Origin: Zygnema cylindricum | Lineage: Eukaryota; Streptophyta; Zygnematophyceae; Zygnematales; Zygnemataceae | Assembly (NCBI GenBank): GCA_037447655.1 | Contig: JBBHKE010002948.1 | Span: 539,395 to 603,394, forward strand | Length of the DNA: 64,000 nt | Direction of reading: 5' to 3' | Shown: positions 36,011 through 48,398 of the stretch, one piece after another | Position numbering within the stretch: the stretch's first letter is position 1 | How the letters are laid out: each line of letters starts with the position of its first letter | Program-made: the position numbers and the translations under genes | Notes under the pieces: model-generated | What the model was told of the DNA's origin: nothing | The model's database searches: none | What the model saw: only the letters and a program-made list of their open reading frames with translations

Positions 36011-36087
36011 GTCATTCGTGTCAACTTCGATAATTCAGAGAATATGCGGTGAAACATCTCTGTCCAATGTATCGAAAAATTAACGCC

Positions 36088-37642
36088 TTAAGTAGACGTA
36101 ATCTCCCACTCAATAAGGCTTTTGCTAGGGCCGGTAGCTGCCGCTCTGTGTCGTGGTGAAGTGCAAAGTATCTCGGTTCTGGGCAATCTGCAGGTTGTCA
36201 AAAGCCATGGGCATCTCTCGGGCAAAAAGCATCGCCCTGTTAGTAAATTCTTCCAGAAAAACCCTGTCAGACTGTAAGGGAAGAGGAAAGCTTGCAGCTT
36301 TTTGGATATTCCTACCCAGCAAGGGTTGACGCCCAAAAAAGACATAGTACGGACTGAAATTAGCAAGACTTGCCTGTAGCGAAATTCGATACCCCATAGC
36401 AATATAGCCAAGTGACTCGTCCCACACCGTTATATGTTTCTCCAAGCAATGCTTGCGTTATGCCAGCTTGAAGGTCTGAACTGCACGTTTCGCCAATCCA
36501 TCAGCCTGTGGATGATCACGGCTTGTTCGACGATGGTGTATAAGAGCGTCATTTAGCATTTCTTGGAATTCTGCGCGAAATTGAGTCCCTTGATCTGTGA
36601 GGATTTCGGCTGGAGCGCCGTATCTCATAAGGACATGTTCTTTAAAAGCAGCGGTGGTGAGCTTAGCAGTTTTGTGTGGTAACGCTACTACTGCAACCCA
36701 TTTATTAAAATTTTCAATCATGATCATTATATATTGTTTCCCTCTCCGGGATATCAGGAAGGGGCCTGCTAAATCGCAGGACCAGCGGTAAAATAACCCT
36801 TTGATGGGTAATTGTTGGAGGGAGGCTGCCGGTTGCCAAAAGAGGTACGTAGACGATCACATATTGCACACTTGTGCAATACCGTTGCGACATCAGATTG
36901 CATCCCAGACCACCAATAGCGTGCCTGCAGCAAGCTTAAGGTGCGCTTGGTCCCATAGTGACCCAGCTCGGAGTGAATTTGTTTAATCAGCGAGAGGCGT
37001 TCAGTCTAGCGAGGCACGTGGTTGTGACTACAGTCGACTAACAATCGAACTAGCGAACCACCTAACCAAAGATAATTTTTAACCCTTTTCTTTACTCGTT
37101 CCTCCTCGGATGTAGTGCCTGGTCGGAAGGTTTGTGAGGAGAGGAAAAGAATTAGTGCTCCGTCTCGCCATGGATTCGGGACAAAACGAGGGTGGGGCAG
37201 GGAGGCTAACGAATGTGTGATATAAAACACTGCTGACATAGTAGCTAAGTCGTCATCGAAATCCTATCGAACTCCATTGTCAATGGTCCTTGGCAAAGGA
37301 TTTCGGGAAATGCTGTCTGCATTTAAACTAAGTAATCCAGGACGATGAATTATTTCCACATCATATTCTTGTAAAATTAATGTCCATCGCGCTAATTTTC
37401 CAAACAATTTATCGTTTGTCATCAACCAATGTAAAGGCTGATGGTTGGTTAGAAGGGTAAACGGTCATTCGTAAAGGTAGTGACGAAAGTGTAAAATACC
37501 CCAAACTGCTGCTAGACAATCTCCTTCATAAATACTGTAATTTGACTCCGCACGATTATTACTCTTGCTTGCGTAAGCGACCACGTATTCTTCTCCTGTT
37601 AGTTCACGCTGAGTTAAGATGGCCGGAATGCTAGGCTTTTCG
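36088..37642 (-). pseudogene. Gypsy E7 RNase H (C-part) and integrase
   Basis: Minus strand. 37642-37465: RNase H with AYASKSNNRAESNYS and YEGDCLAAVWG; a TGA stands where YEWPFTLLTNHQ needs Trp. Then a linker with YLWLGGSLVRL. The integrase zinc-binding region (about 36990-36855) has HSELGHYGTKRT and HKCAICD. The integrase core has IENFNKW where the first catalytic Asp is expected, LTDQGTQF with the second, and QADGLAKRAVQT where the third residue, normally Glu, is Lys (AAA). 36125-36445 carries the C-terminal FGRQPLLG segment. The first and third catalytic positions and the stops make it inactive. It continues from the protease-RT at 44342-46693 across the E5 insertion. Confidence 0.75.
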
Positions 37643-37647
37643 AAGTC

Positions 37648-38804
37648 TGAAATTCTGTGACCTCCATTGTTCCACAAAATGTCCAGCTTTTATGAAGCCT
37701 CTAGGATAATATTTGCAGTTTTGACTTTGGCGATGAATAAGTGCAACCCTTGCACGCAAAAACTCTGACCGACTACACCCCTATGTAGCTTAGACTCCCT
37801 TGAGGCCGGAGTAAATAAAATCATTGAATTTGCTTATCGTAGCATTAAGTTATGGTTGTTCAAAGACAACATATTTATATAGATGGCCTCTGGGAGAGAG
37901 AACTTTTTAAATTTTGTCTAAGTCATGAAAACCTCACTAATAGCTACTCTAAACCAATCAAAATAAAGTACTCTAACTATTATACATACATAGTACACCA
38001 GCCGCCGTACCTTTTGTACGGATATATTCGGCACCACTCACGTTCTGCACATGGCTAATAGGTCAACGTCGTTCGGCCCCTTTTCTCTTTCGGCATCCTA
38101 TAGGATGATGCCAGGTGTCATTTCCTCCCATTTCGCTGAACTGCTCCCAGATAATTGTTCTGGCATACCGGCACTCACGCGTGCTGTCCGTTCTTTTTCT
38201 GGCGATCAATTTCACGCGTTCGATGTGACTGCGCGCCGAATAAATGTTGACCGTTGAAAATCATCGGTCAATGTTCTGTGTTGACCATTGAATTTCGACG
38301 GTCAACATTCCGTGTTGATCGTTTGAAATTCCTCTTCCTTTGCAAGCGGTCGATCGCGATATTAATTTCGTCCGTCGAAATCAAATATGTGTTTTATCTA
38401 TTTCGTGCGGTTTTGCATTTCGTGCGGTACCACACGTTTCATGTTTCGTTTCATTACGTAAGTCGTTTAAAGGAATATGCCACCTTTTCATTTTTTAAAT
38501 ACTTACCAAATGCATCGCGTGTAACGTTTCATCAAGACCTAACGGATAAGGCATGAAACAATTTGTACGACTGTCGTCCAGAGGTTACAGGATCAAATCC
38601 TGTTTGGGTAACGCAGCTTTTGCAGGAGTGTTGTCTTCTGCCCATCGTCTTATCTGCCCGAGGCAGCCATGGTTGCCCGTGAATTCTTACGGACTACGAC
38701 AAATGAGAGCTGCATGGTTGCCCGTCAATTCTTACTGACTATGACAAGTGAGAGCTGCAGGATCTTTTAAAAAAAGATAGAATATAAAATATCACTTTTC
38801 AACA
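37648..38804 (-). repeat. 3' LTR of E5
   Basis: 1157 bp; nearly the same as the LTR at 43179-44336. Its middle (38100-38250) has the G-box-like GCCAGGTGTCAT and the GGCACTCACGCG and CGTTCGAT landmarks shared with 1281-1575 and 22831-23115. Near 38640-38760 a phrase with ATGGTTGCCCGTCAATTCTT occurs twice in tandem. Confidence 0.9.
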
Positions 38805-38817
38805 CTCCCCTTATTTT

Positions 38818-41800
38818 CTAGTCTATCTTTTCCTTCGGTTCACACTTCTCCCTACAAAATGTTAATTTGGGAGAAGGAACTAGCTGAGTCATCATATCTG
38901 CTACCATCTCTTCATCCGGTCTATATTCCAAACTAATTATTTTATCCTCAACTCTCTCTCTAACAAAGCTCAAATGGATATCAATATGGTTTGCTTTAAA
39001 GTGATGCTTAGGATTTGCTGCAATTGTTATCGCAGCTTGATTGTCACAAAATATCTTATGCACTCCACTCTTGATATATCCTAGTTCTTGAAGCAAAGAT
39101 TTCACCCACATCAATTCTTTTACAGCCAAACAAGAGGCCATGTACTTAGCCTCCATGGTGGACTGAGCAATCACCTTTTGTTGCTTGCTGCTCCAACAAC
39201 AAGCCCTATTCCTAACATAGAACACATACCCAGAAGTACACCTTCTCATCGGAGCGTCCCTATAACTGGCATCACTCCAAGTGGTGATGTCACTATTATC
39301 CCCTCCCAAATGCAACCACAAATCTCTTGTTCCTATCAAGTATCGCATGACCCTTTTGGCCGCTTCCCAATCTTTCTTTTTAGGATCATTGTGACTCCTA
39401 CTTAATACTCCCACAGCTGCTGCAATATGACGACGAGTACAGTTCATAAAATAGATCAAACTATCGACAACCTGTCTGTATGGAATAGTTTGCATGAACT
39501 TGCTTTCCTCAGGTCCTAACTCATTATCCAAGATCAAGACTCCCTCTTCTGAGCTTCCCTCATTACCCTTCTTTAAGACCATGGGAGTCGTACAACTATT
39601 TGCTTTATCCATCTGAAAATTTTCAAGCATATTCCCTATTGCTTCCTTTTGAGTTAGTTTAATTGTTTTCTTCTCTCCATCTCTTTCCATCTGAATTCCC
39701 AAAATGAACTTTGCCTCTTCCAAGTCCTTCATTTCAAATCTACTCCTTAGATTCTTTTTCAGCCTATTAATTTTCACCATTGATTTACTCAAAACAAGCA
39801 AATCATCCACATAGATAGCAATGAAAATTATACCTTCCTCATCCTAAAATAGATAGATGGAATGATCCAAACTGATTCGGATATATCCCAAACTCGTCAA
39901 AAACTCTTCCAACTTCTTGTTCCATTGACGCGGAGCTTGCTTTAGTCCATAAAGAGACTTTATCAATCTACACACCTTACTTTCTTCTCCCTTTTCAACA
40001 AATCCTTATGGCTGTCGCATGAAGATCTCTTCTTCTAATTCCTCGTGTAAGAAAGCGGTTTTGATGTCCATCTGGTGCACTTCCATGTCTTCCGTTGTCG
40101 CTAAACTAAGTAAAATCCAGACGGAGGGAAATCTAACAACTGGAGCGAAGGTCTCCTCATAATCGATTCCCTCCTTCTGTGTGAACCCCTTTGCCACTAA
40201 TCTAGCTTTGTATCGCTCAATGGTGTTATCGTGATTGAGTTTCAACTTAAATACCCACTTATATCCTATCGGCTTTTTGTCCGGATGACAATCCACCAAC
40301 TCCCATGTGTTTGCTTCCATAATGGAAGCCATCTCATCATTAATGGCTGTCACCCATATACTACTTTTCGGACTATTAATTACCAGTGAGTAAGTCTGGG
40401 GTTCGCTAAAATGTGACATCTTAGTTACCTTGTTGTTCACTGCCTCTCTTGAAGTCTCTTGCTACTTCTCCTTCCTCTTTCAAACTCTGATGCTGGGATG
40501 GAGGGTAATCTCGGATTTCTGCGAACGACTTCATCTTCTCCCCTATCCGTGGAGTCCATCTCCAGACGTTCATCATCTGTTTCCTTTCTTTCCTCGGGTT
40601 GAATTGGAAGTAGTGTCTTTAAGAGAGGATCACTCTCGATCAGATTTTTCTCTTCCTTTGTAAGGTCGGGCTGAACCGGAGTTTGGTTAGAAGAATGTGA
40701 ATCTAACTCAATTTCTGATTCAATTCTAATTTTGACCGGTTTAGTGTACTTAAAGGGATCTACGGACTTTCCTTCGTCCATAACTAGCAAGTGTTTTACT
40801 AGAATTATGTCTTCTCATCCGAGATCATAAACTCTATACCCCTTTACATTTTCATCATACCCAAGTAAGTATCCCGGCTTTCCTCTAGCATCTAACTTCT
40901 AATCATTCTTTTCTGTGTTTAGACTAAACACTTGACTTCCAAACACCTTTAAGTGTGAAATATCAGGTTTTCTCCCGGTCCATCTTTCATAAAGTGTTTG
41001 GCCTTTTACGGCCAAGGTAAGGACTCTATTTTTGAGATAGTTAGCACAATTCATAGCCTGTGCTCAAAAACTTTTCCTTATCTTTTTATCTGTCAACATA
41101 CTACGAGCACTATCACTTAATGTCCGATTTAGTCTCTCGGATACCCTGTTTTGTTCAGGATTCTTTAGGACAGTCTTTTGGTGTTGAACCCATTCCTCTT
41201 TCAAGTAATCCTCAAACTCATTAGAAGTGAATTCCCCCCCATTATCACTTCTCACTCTCTTTATAGGTGTCTCATGAAGCTTTTCACTCCAGGCTTTATA
41301 TTTCTTAAAATAAGACGAATCCTCAAATATGTTTTTCAAGAAGTATACTCTAGAGTATCTAGACCAATCATCAATGATAGTAAGCATAAATCTTTTCCCT
41401 CCAACTGATGGCACTTTGGCTGGTCCCCATATATAAGTGTGAACGAAATCTAAAATCTTTTCACCCTTATATGTTGCGGCTTTTGGAAAAGGCAATCTGT
41501 GGGTTTTTTCCTTGAGCACACCCACTACATTCATCCAAAGTTTCATTATCTCCAAAATGTATGCCCTCAACTACACCCATTTTCTTCATTTCCTTCAATC
41601 TATCTAGATGCACGTGTCCCAATCTTTTATGTCACATCATCAAATCACTTACACCAGCATAGTAAACTCCCGTCTTTCCATTACTCAAATTCAGCCTAAA
41701 CATTCATTCGTTACCCTTTTCAGCTGTGAAGTACACTTCCTCATAGCTAGCAACAAAGACTCCTTTTTTAGTACTAGTCTAAAAACCCTTATCATCTAAG

Positions 41801-43198
41801 ACCGATGTAGAGATAAGATTCTTCTTCAACTATGGGATAAAAAGAACATTAGAGAAAGTGACTATGGATGCCTTTCCATCTACTAAGACTCTCAGATCCA
41901 CAGATCCCACTAAATTAGTGGTGACTATTCTCCCATCCTTGTACTCTATCTCTAGAATAAGAATCTTTCTCATTTTGGTAAACAATGGTTTTTCTCTACA
42001 CATATGCATAGAGGCTCCTGAATCAATAATCCATCCTTCTTCTGGAGCTTCTCTTACTCCACTGAAAGCACACTTTTGCCTCCTTGGAATCTCTAACTCA
42101 CCTTTCACCTCCAACTCCTCGTTGAGGAGTTCTCCATCGTTTTATCGGAGTCCTCTCCGATGACTTGTGTTGCCACAAATGCCTTCTTTTTCTTTGCGGC
42201 TGGTTTTCCAACATATTCCTCCTTTAATCTCAGCTCTGTCTGTTTAGTACACTCCGCCATATAATGTCACGGCTTCTTACAAAAGTAACAAAGCCCCTTC
42301 GGAAGCCTCGATCCAGATCCTTCCGATTGATTTCCTCTTCCTCCTCCACCAAAGTTTCTATAAGGTTTCTTGGAATCCTTATCTCCCCAAGTAGTTCTAG
42401 CAGCCAACACCTGAACACTCTTTCCTCCTCTCTGAATCTCAATTTTGTTTTCCCCAACCAAAATCATTCCCACAACGGAGTTCCAGATCCATCGATGATC
42501 TGGAAAGTCCAGAACCTTGTTAAAAATGTTTTCATAATCATCTGGGAGTTTCATCAACAAAGTATTCACCTTCTCTTTCTCGGTCTCCCTTTTTCCTGCA
42601 CTCTCCAATTCTATAAATAACCCGGCCAAGTCATTACAAAAATCTAACATCTTTCCCCCTTTGTACACATATGCCTATACCTTCTAACCTGCCAACTTTT
42701 GCTGTTGAATCGTACCACTCCTGTAAATGATGACAAGAGCCTCCCACAACTCGTTCGCCCTGTCCACATGAAGATGAGGTGTAGCCACGGCTTGGGTGAG
42801 ACGCCTGAGAGTAAAATGAGTCGCCACGGTATTGTTGAAATCCCAGATTACACTATCATTAGCCTCGGTTTTCTAAAATCTGCTGCCAAAATCGATCTAG
42901 TAGGAATCCGTGTGAGTTTCTCCTTCCCCTTCTCCTTCTCTATGTCCGACACAATGCTTTCTCCAACTTCCTCGTCCACCTCTGCCCCTGTAGATCCTTC
43001 TGTGAACCGAGATCTTTCAAACCCAAGTGGAATTCCCAATTTTGTGGATGGCCGACGCACACGACCACTTACAATGCCCCATAGTCGTTTTTCAACCTGT
43101 GCACCCCTTATCATGGTTTCCCAATAAATGAACCCTGTTCCATTAAAAATGGGCACCCTAGAGGGTGGGCCCATAACCTGAAATTCTGTGACCTCCAT
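38818..43198 (-). pseudogene. E5 copia Gag-Pol, decayed
   Basis: Gag begins inside the 5' LTR at 43198 (MEVTEFQVMGPPSRVPIFNG). UBN2-like segment with NTLLMKLPDDYENIF (about 42540); a zinc-knuckle start CYFCKKP at about 42280; protease IDSGASMHMC (about 42010-42030; DSG is also active in this family); integrase with HTYIWGP at the first site, RSDNGGEF at the second and NRVSERLNRT at the third (41064-41570); RT opening at 40440; YVDDLL at about 39797-39815; RNase H with CDNQAAITIAANP and a long intact stretch to 38818. Stops and frameshifts separate the pieces. In gag, TAG precedes AYVYKGGK near 42670. Relative of the gag fragment at 56370-57263. Confidence 0.85.
43166..43178 (-). promoter_or_regulatory. 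Half-tRNA primer-binding site of E5
   Basis: On the minus strand GGTTATGGGCCCA begins directly at the LTR end. It is complementary over 13 bases to TGGGCCCATAACC, the anticodon arm of plant initiator tRNA-Met as I know it. This is the longest match among the copia elements here. It encodes V-M-G-P of Gag. Confidence 0.75.
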
Positions 43199-44336
43199 TG
43201 GTCCACAAAATGTCCAGCTTATATGAAGCCTCTAGGATAATATTTGCAGTTTTGACTTTGGTGATGAATAAGTGCCACCCTCGCACGCAAAAACTCTGAC
43301 CGACTACACCCTTGTGTAGACTGGACTCCCTTGAGTCTGCAGCAAAATAATCACTGAATTTTCTCACCCGAGCATTAAGTTATGGTTATTCAAAGACAAC
43401 ATATTTATTCAGATGGCCTCTTGGAGAGGACTTTTTAAATTTTGTCTAAGTCCAGAAAACCTCATTAATAACTACTCTAAACCAATCAATATAAAGTACT
43501 CTAACTATTGTACATACATAGTACACCAGCCGGCGTACTTTATGCACGTGTATATTCGGCACCACTCACGTTCTACCACATGGCTAAAAGGTCAACGTCG
43601 TTCGGACCCTTTTTAATTCCGACATCCTATAGGATGATGCCACGTGTCATTTCCTCCCATTTCGCCAAACTTCTCCCAGATAATTGTTCTGGCATACTGG
43701 CACTCACGCGTGCTGTTCGTTCTTTTTCCGGCGATGAATTTCATGCGTTCGATCTGACGGCGCGCCGAATAAATGTTGACCTTTGAAAATCACCGGTCAA
43801 TGTTCTGTGTTGATCGTTGAATTTCGACAGTCAACATTCCGTGTTGATCGTTTGAAATTCCTACTTCTTTTCCGAGCCGTCGATCGCAACATTTAATTTC
43901 GTCCGTCGAAATCAAATATTTGTTTCATTTATTTCATGCGGTACTGCATTTCGTGCGGTACCACACGTTTCATGTTTCGTTTCGTTACGTAAGTCGTTTA
44001 AAGGAATATGTCGCCTTTTCATTTTTTAAATACTTACCAATTACATTGTGTGTAACGTTTCATCAAGACCTAACGGATATGGCGTGAAACAATTTGTACG
44101 GCTGTCGTCCAAAGGTTACAGGATCAAATCCTGTCTCGATAACGCAGCTTTTGCAGGAGTCTTGTCTTCTGCCCATTGTCTCATATGCTTGAGGCAGCCA
44201 TGGTTGCCCGTCAATTCTTACTGACTACGACAATTGAGAGTTGCATGGTTGCCTGTCAATTCTTACTGACTACGACAAGTGAGAGCTGCAGGATCCTTTA
44301 AAAAAAAGATAGAATATAAAATATCACTTTTCAACA
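43179..44336 (-). repeat. 5' LTR of E5
   Basis: 1158 bp, ends TTTCAACA before the target duplication AAGTC. It contains the gag start codon at its internal edge (43196-43198 on the minus strand). Confidence 0.9.
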
Positions 44337-44341
44337 AAGTC

Positions 44342-46693
44342 TGTTTGTAGGCAGAAAGGTAATTTGTGATTAGGAGGTCGGAGGATTGGAGCACTAGAGA
44401 GGGCATCTTTCAACTTCTGAAAAGCCAAAATCTGATCAGGTCCCCAAACGAAAGGAACTTCTTTCTTGAGCAAATCGTTCAATGGTGAAGCGATAGTGCT
44501 GAAACTAGGGACAAATCTGCGATAATAATTAGCTAATCCTAGGAAGGCTCGAAAACTCGTGAGATCAACGGGGGTTGGCAGTTTGCTGATAGCCTCGGTT
44601 TTTGCTTCAAGTGGTGTGATTCCCTCAGAGGAAATGAAATGTCCAAGGTAAGGCACACCCACGGACCCAAAAGTACATTTAGCTGGATGACATTTTAATC
44701 CGACCTTTTTCAGTTCAGTTAGGACCCATTCAATATGAGCTGCGTGATCTTCAATTGTGGCAGAGGCGATAATCAAATCATCAATATAACATCGTGCAAA
44801 CTTGCAACCACCTAAAACTAAATCCATTACTTTTTGAAAAACTTCGGGGGCGTTCTTAAGTCCAAAAGGCATGACAGACCACTCCCAACGACCATCACTA
44901 CCCCAAAAGGCGGTTTTATGCCTATCCTTCTCCTCTATTTCAATCTGGTTAAAGCCTTGTCGTAAATCCAGAATACTGAAATATTTAGCGCCTCCTACAT
45001 GATCAAATATTTCTTCGGCCAATGGCATTGGATGTCGATCTTGTATCGTTCTAGCATTGAGTTCCCGGTAATCGCCGCACATCCGACAATCGGTAAAGTT
45101 TCCTTCGGCATCTTTTTTCCTAGGCATGACAGTGGGTGTTGCAAAAGTAGAATCCGACCGATAAATGAGGCCAGCTTCCTCCAACTCAGCGCAGCGTTGG
45201 TCCACTAATTCCCATTCCATTTCGGATAGGCGGTGTTTCGGCTTGAAAATGGGCCGATCGTCTTCAAGATCTATAGACATTTTATAAGTGGTATGACGAC
45301 CAAGATCATTCATAGAGAAAGCAAAAGCGTCGATATTTCGAAGAATCATTTCGTTCAGTAGATCATGTTCAGATTGAGAGAGATTAGAGCCAAATTTCCA
45401 TTTAGGAGTTTCCGAACCTTTAATCGTCATTGCTTCCATGGCTTGTGCAAAAGCTAGCTGTTCATCCGCGATAAGTGACTGACCTAATGAGTAAACGGCC
45501 GGTGTCTCCTGTAAGCAGTTTGTCCAATGGTGCCAGCTGCGAGTAGGAAAGGTTGTAGTCCAGTGAGGGGGTGTTGACATCTGACTAGAGGGAACAGATT
45601 GGGCAGCAATATATGACGGAATGGACCATGACATGTGGATGGGGTTCAAGAAATCGTAGATTATGACATATGGAGAAGGTTTTAGAGGGGGTGGAAAGAG
45701 GAAAAATTGAGAAGGTGTCCCTCTAAGGGTGACTGGAGATCGTTTAGGTATTTGTTTAGAAATTGATGATGCATTCCCCCCCCCAGCTGGTTGAGACGGA
45801 TGGGTTTGTGCGTAACGACCTGCTGCAAATCCGAGGCCTAAGACAAATGAGAGAGATTGAGGGTCCATGACACGACCTAAAAGGATGCAGCGCTGTCTTT
45901 CTGTTAGACCATGGGCAGCCGTAGTGTTGGGAAGGAAATGCATAAGGTGTTCCCGTTCTGTGGCTGTAGGTTCATCTAGGCCGCCTGTGTGAATATTTCT
46001 GAGCAGGCCGGGCTTATCACCAGAGAAAGCGTGAGAGTGTGGATAAGACACTAGAGTGGGGGGATAATTGGTAGGACGGTAGGAAAAAGTCTGATCGTAC
46101 ATATCAACGCCGCCTCCTACTCTGAAAATCACCTCTTGCCCTACTAAACACTCGTAATCACTACATTTGGTGACCAATGCGTGTGCACGAACTTCCGCAA
46201 AATCAGATTCTGTACCATTTTGAAACCTAAAACAGAGTGGATCCTTCGTAATGCCCAAAATTGGTTCGGTTGTTCCCGCTGAGGTGAGTAAACGTGTGGA
46301 AGTGGACTGAAGTTTATCAGCTGTCAGACCTAGTTTCAGTGCAAAAGATGACCCCAAAATAACTGGTTTTGCACCGGTGTCCATAAGTGGTAATGACGGT
46401 ATGACACCATTGACTGAAAATGCACCCTTCCCATTATCTAAAAAACTGATATGTGGGTCAAGTGAACTGCGCTCGTCGGTAGAGATAGGCCTAAGAGCAT
46501 CAAGATTACGGTTCATTTGTAAAGCCTGTAATGCTGCAAATGGGATGGATGTCACCGTAGATTTTAGGTTGGGTGAATCGGAAATCATAGTAGACAAAAT
46601 GCATAATCTTTCCTTAACCTTATGGCTGTCTTGAATGGAGCGGTCAAGAATAGTGAGTGCTTCCGCCGTGATGGTGGAAGCTGTTTCGGGCAA
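44342..46693 (-). pseudogene. Gypsy E7 protease and reverse transcriptase
   Basis: A single open frame of about 780 codons, the best preserved part of E7. An aspartic protease (LPLMDTGAKPVILG, about 46375-46415) is followed some 500 residues later by RT: TPTVMPRKKDAEGNF, CGDYRELNARTIQDRHPMPL, FSILDLRQGFNQIEI, KTAFWGSDGRWEWSVMPFGL, and the catalytic CYIDDLIIAS (about 44775-44805). Next come the thumb PYLGHFISSEGI and the connection LGLANYYRRF. The reading frame runs into E5 at 44341, within the start of RNase H. It is marked pseudogene because the element is split, not because of this frame. Confidence 0.85.
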
Positions 46694-47089
46694 ATTGGTT
46701 GCGGTTTCTTTGGAAAATGATAATGGTAGACGTGTGCTAGACTTTTTACCCTCGCGATTGTGATCAACTGTCCCCTTGTCAAACGTAGTTGCCCGCTTTT
46801 GAATCGTTCAATCTGGTAAAACTCGACCTGCTAGCATGGGAAGGTGGACAACTGTACGAGCCATACCAATTAGGTGAGTACGCGGTTTCATTTGAGCCAT
46901 AAGGGCTGCAAATTGGTCTTTGATCATAACGACCATTTGAGTTTGCATTTCCTCTCTCTCTTTTTCTCTCTGAGACACTTTAGGTGGAGAGTTTTTTTCT
47001 CACTCTTTATCCGGTTGGACTATTTTGGCAGATCTAGCTGGTATGCCACCATTTCGAATCTGATTTTGATATGAAAATTCACGGTTTTT

Positions 47090-48398
47090 GATGTGACAAC
47101 GATACACAAAGTGTCCAGTCTATTTGCGGTGTGTACAGGTCGCTGATTTATCCGTGCACATCCGAGCATCATGCCCGGTCTTGCCACATCCCAAACAAAT
47201 CTGATGGGATGGTTGATTTGGTGGGGTTCCCATAGCTGGGACCCTTGGTGGCCGATTATTTGGCCCCAAGTTACGAGAAATTTGGTGAATTTAAAGGGTT
47301 AGGTTCTCTTTGAGGGGCTTTTGGTCGATCGTGGGCCTCCCACCAACAGTTCGTCATCTCGTATTCTACAGCGTATTGAGTTGCCTGGTCAAATGTAAAT
47401 TTGAGACGGTATGTTTGGGTAAGATGACTTTGAATAAATTTCTTTGATTGGAAAGGAAACTGTCCAACAAACTTCTGTACAGCTTTGGCATCTGATATCA
47501 GATCGGGTAACGCTTCTCGCAAGGTCTCCATGCGGGCTTGTAAAGCGGGGGCAGTTTTGCCCGGTTTACGCTCAAAATTCATTAATTCCTTAACTTGGTC
47601 AGGATTTTGCATGCGATACTCCTCTTGAAACATATGAAACATTATGGTGAGAGGGTCTCGTAACGAAATAGTCATCCCGGGTCGTGCCAGGACGGCGGCT
47701 TGGGCTGCAATGGCATATTGGTGGGGAACCTCCGCAACAGCCGGGTAAAGAACATTGCCAAGCGCATCTAAGACCTCGGGAATAGCAGCTTGATAAGGAA
47801 TTTCTACTTGACCTGTTACCTCAGGCATACCAGCAAACTGTGGAGAATATTCGTTCATCGCAAGTATGCCATCATACTTGCGGGAATATAAGGTAAGGGT
47901 GGACCCGCGAAGGTAACGCCCGAGAAAGGAGAAAGCGACACGCATGTCAAATCTATCTTGATAACGGAAAGCTAGATTTCGCATTTCAATGTCGAATAGC
48001 ATTCAAAAATGAGATAAACTCATGGTATCCTTCATTCTGGAAAAGCATAATTGAAGTTTACCAGGAGTACCCTCCGATGTGGAGGCCATCAAAAGAGACC
48101 TGTTAGTCAAATTCAAAGCCTGAATCGGTGCTAACGGTGACCAAAAAGAAAGAAAATCTGAATCGGGTTCCCTTTCGTTATCAACCTCTTCCACAGATAG
48201 CGTGGAAAGAATGGATGACAAAGATGAGAGAGTAGTTAAATCAGAACGATTAGAAGACGTTCTAGATTGGATTAAAGGACTTAACGTCAAAGGAACCGAA
48301 TTTGATAAATTTGATTGATCGAAATTTGATGAACGGAAAGTTCCACCACTACGTGTAGATCCGTATGAGTGGTCAAGATTCTCCCAATCGGTGGGCAT
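47090..48398 (-). pseudogene. Gypsy E7 Gag with broken zinc knuckles
   Basis: Starts at 48398 (MPTDWENLDHSYGSTRSGG) with a Ser-rich N-terminus. A TGA at 48003-48005 interrupts it in frame (SHF-stop-MLFDIEM), and the Gag core runs on to 47271 with the usual MFHMFQEEYRMQNPDQ and FVGQFPFQSKKFIQ segments. After a +1 shift near 47272 a zinc knuckle CLGCGKTGHDARMC follows (about 47160-47205). A TAG near 47121 interrupts the second one, whose end TGHFVYRCH is still readable. Its role was capsid and RNA binding. Confidence 0.7.

Larger units (their letters stand above)
37648..44336 (-). mobile_element. Nested Ty1/copia element E5
   Basis: Complete element inserted in the gypsy RNase H domain. LTRs lie at 37648-38804 and 43179-44336 (1157 and 1158 bp). 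The 5-bp duplication AAGTC at 37643-37647 and 44337-44341 is exact. LTR termini on the plus strand are TGAAATTCTG and TTTCAACA. The coding strand is minus, the same as the host gypsy element. It is younger than the gypsy copy it interrupts. Confidence 0.95.
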
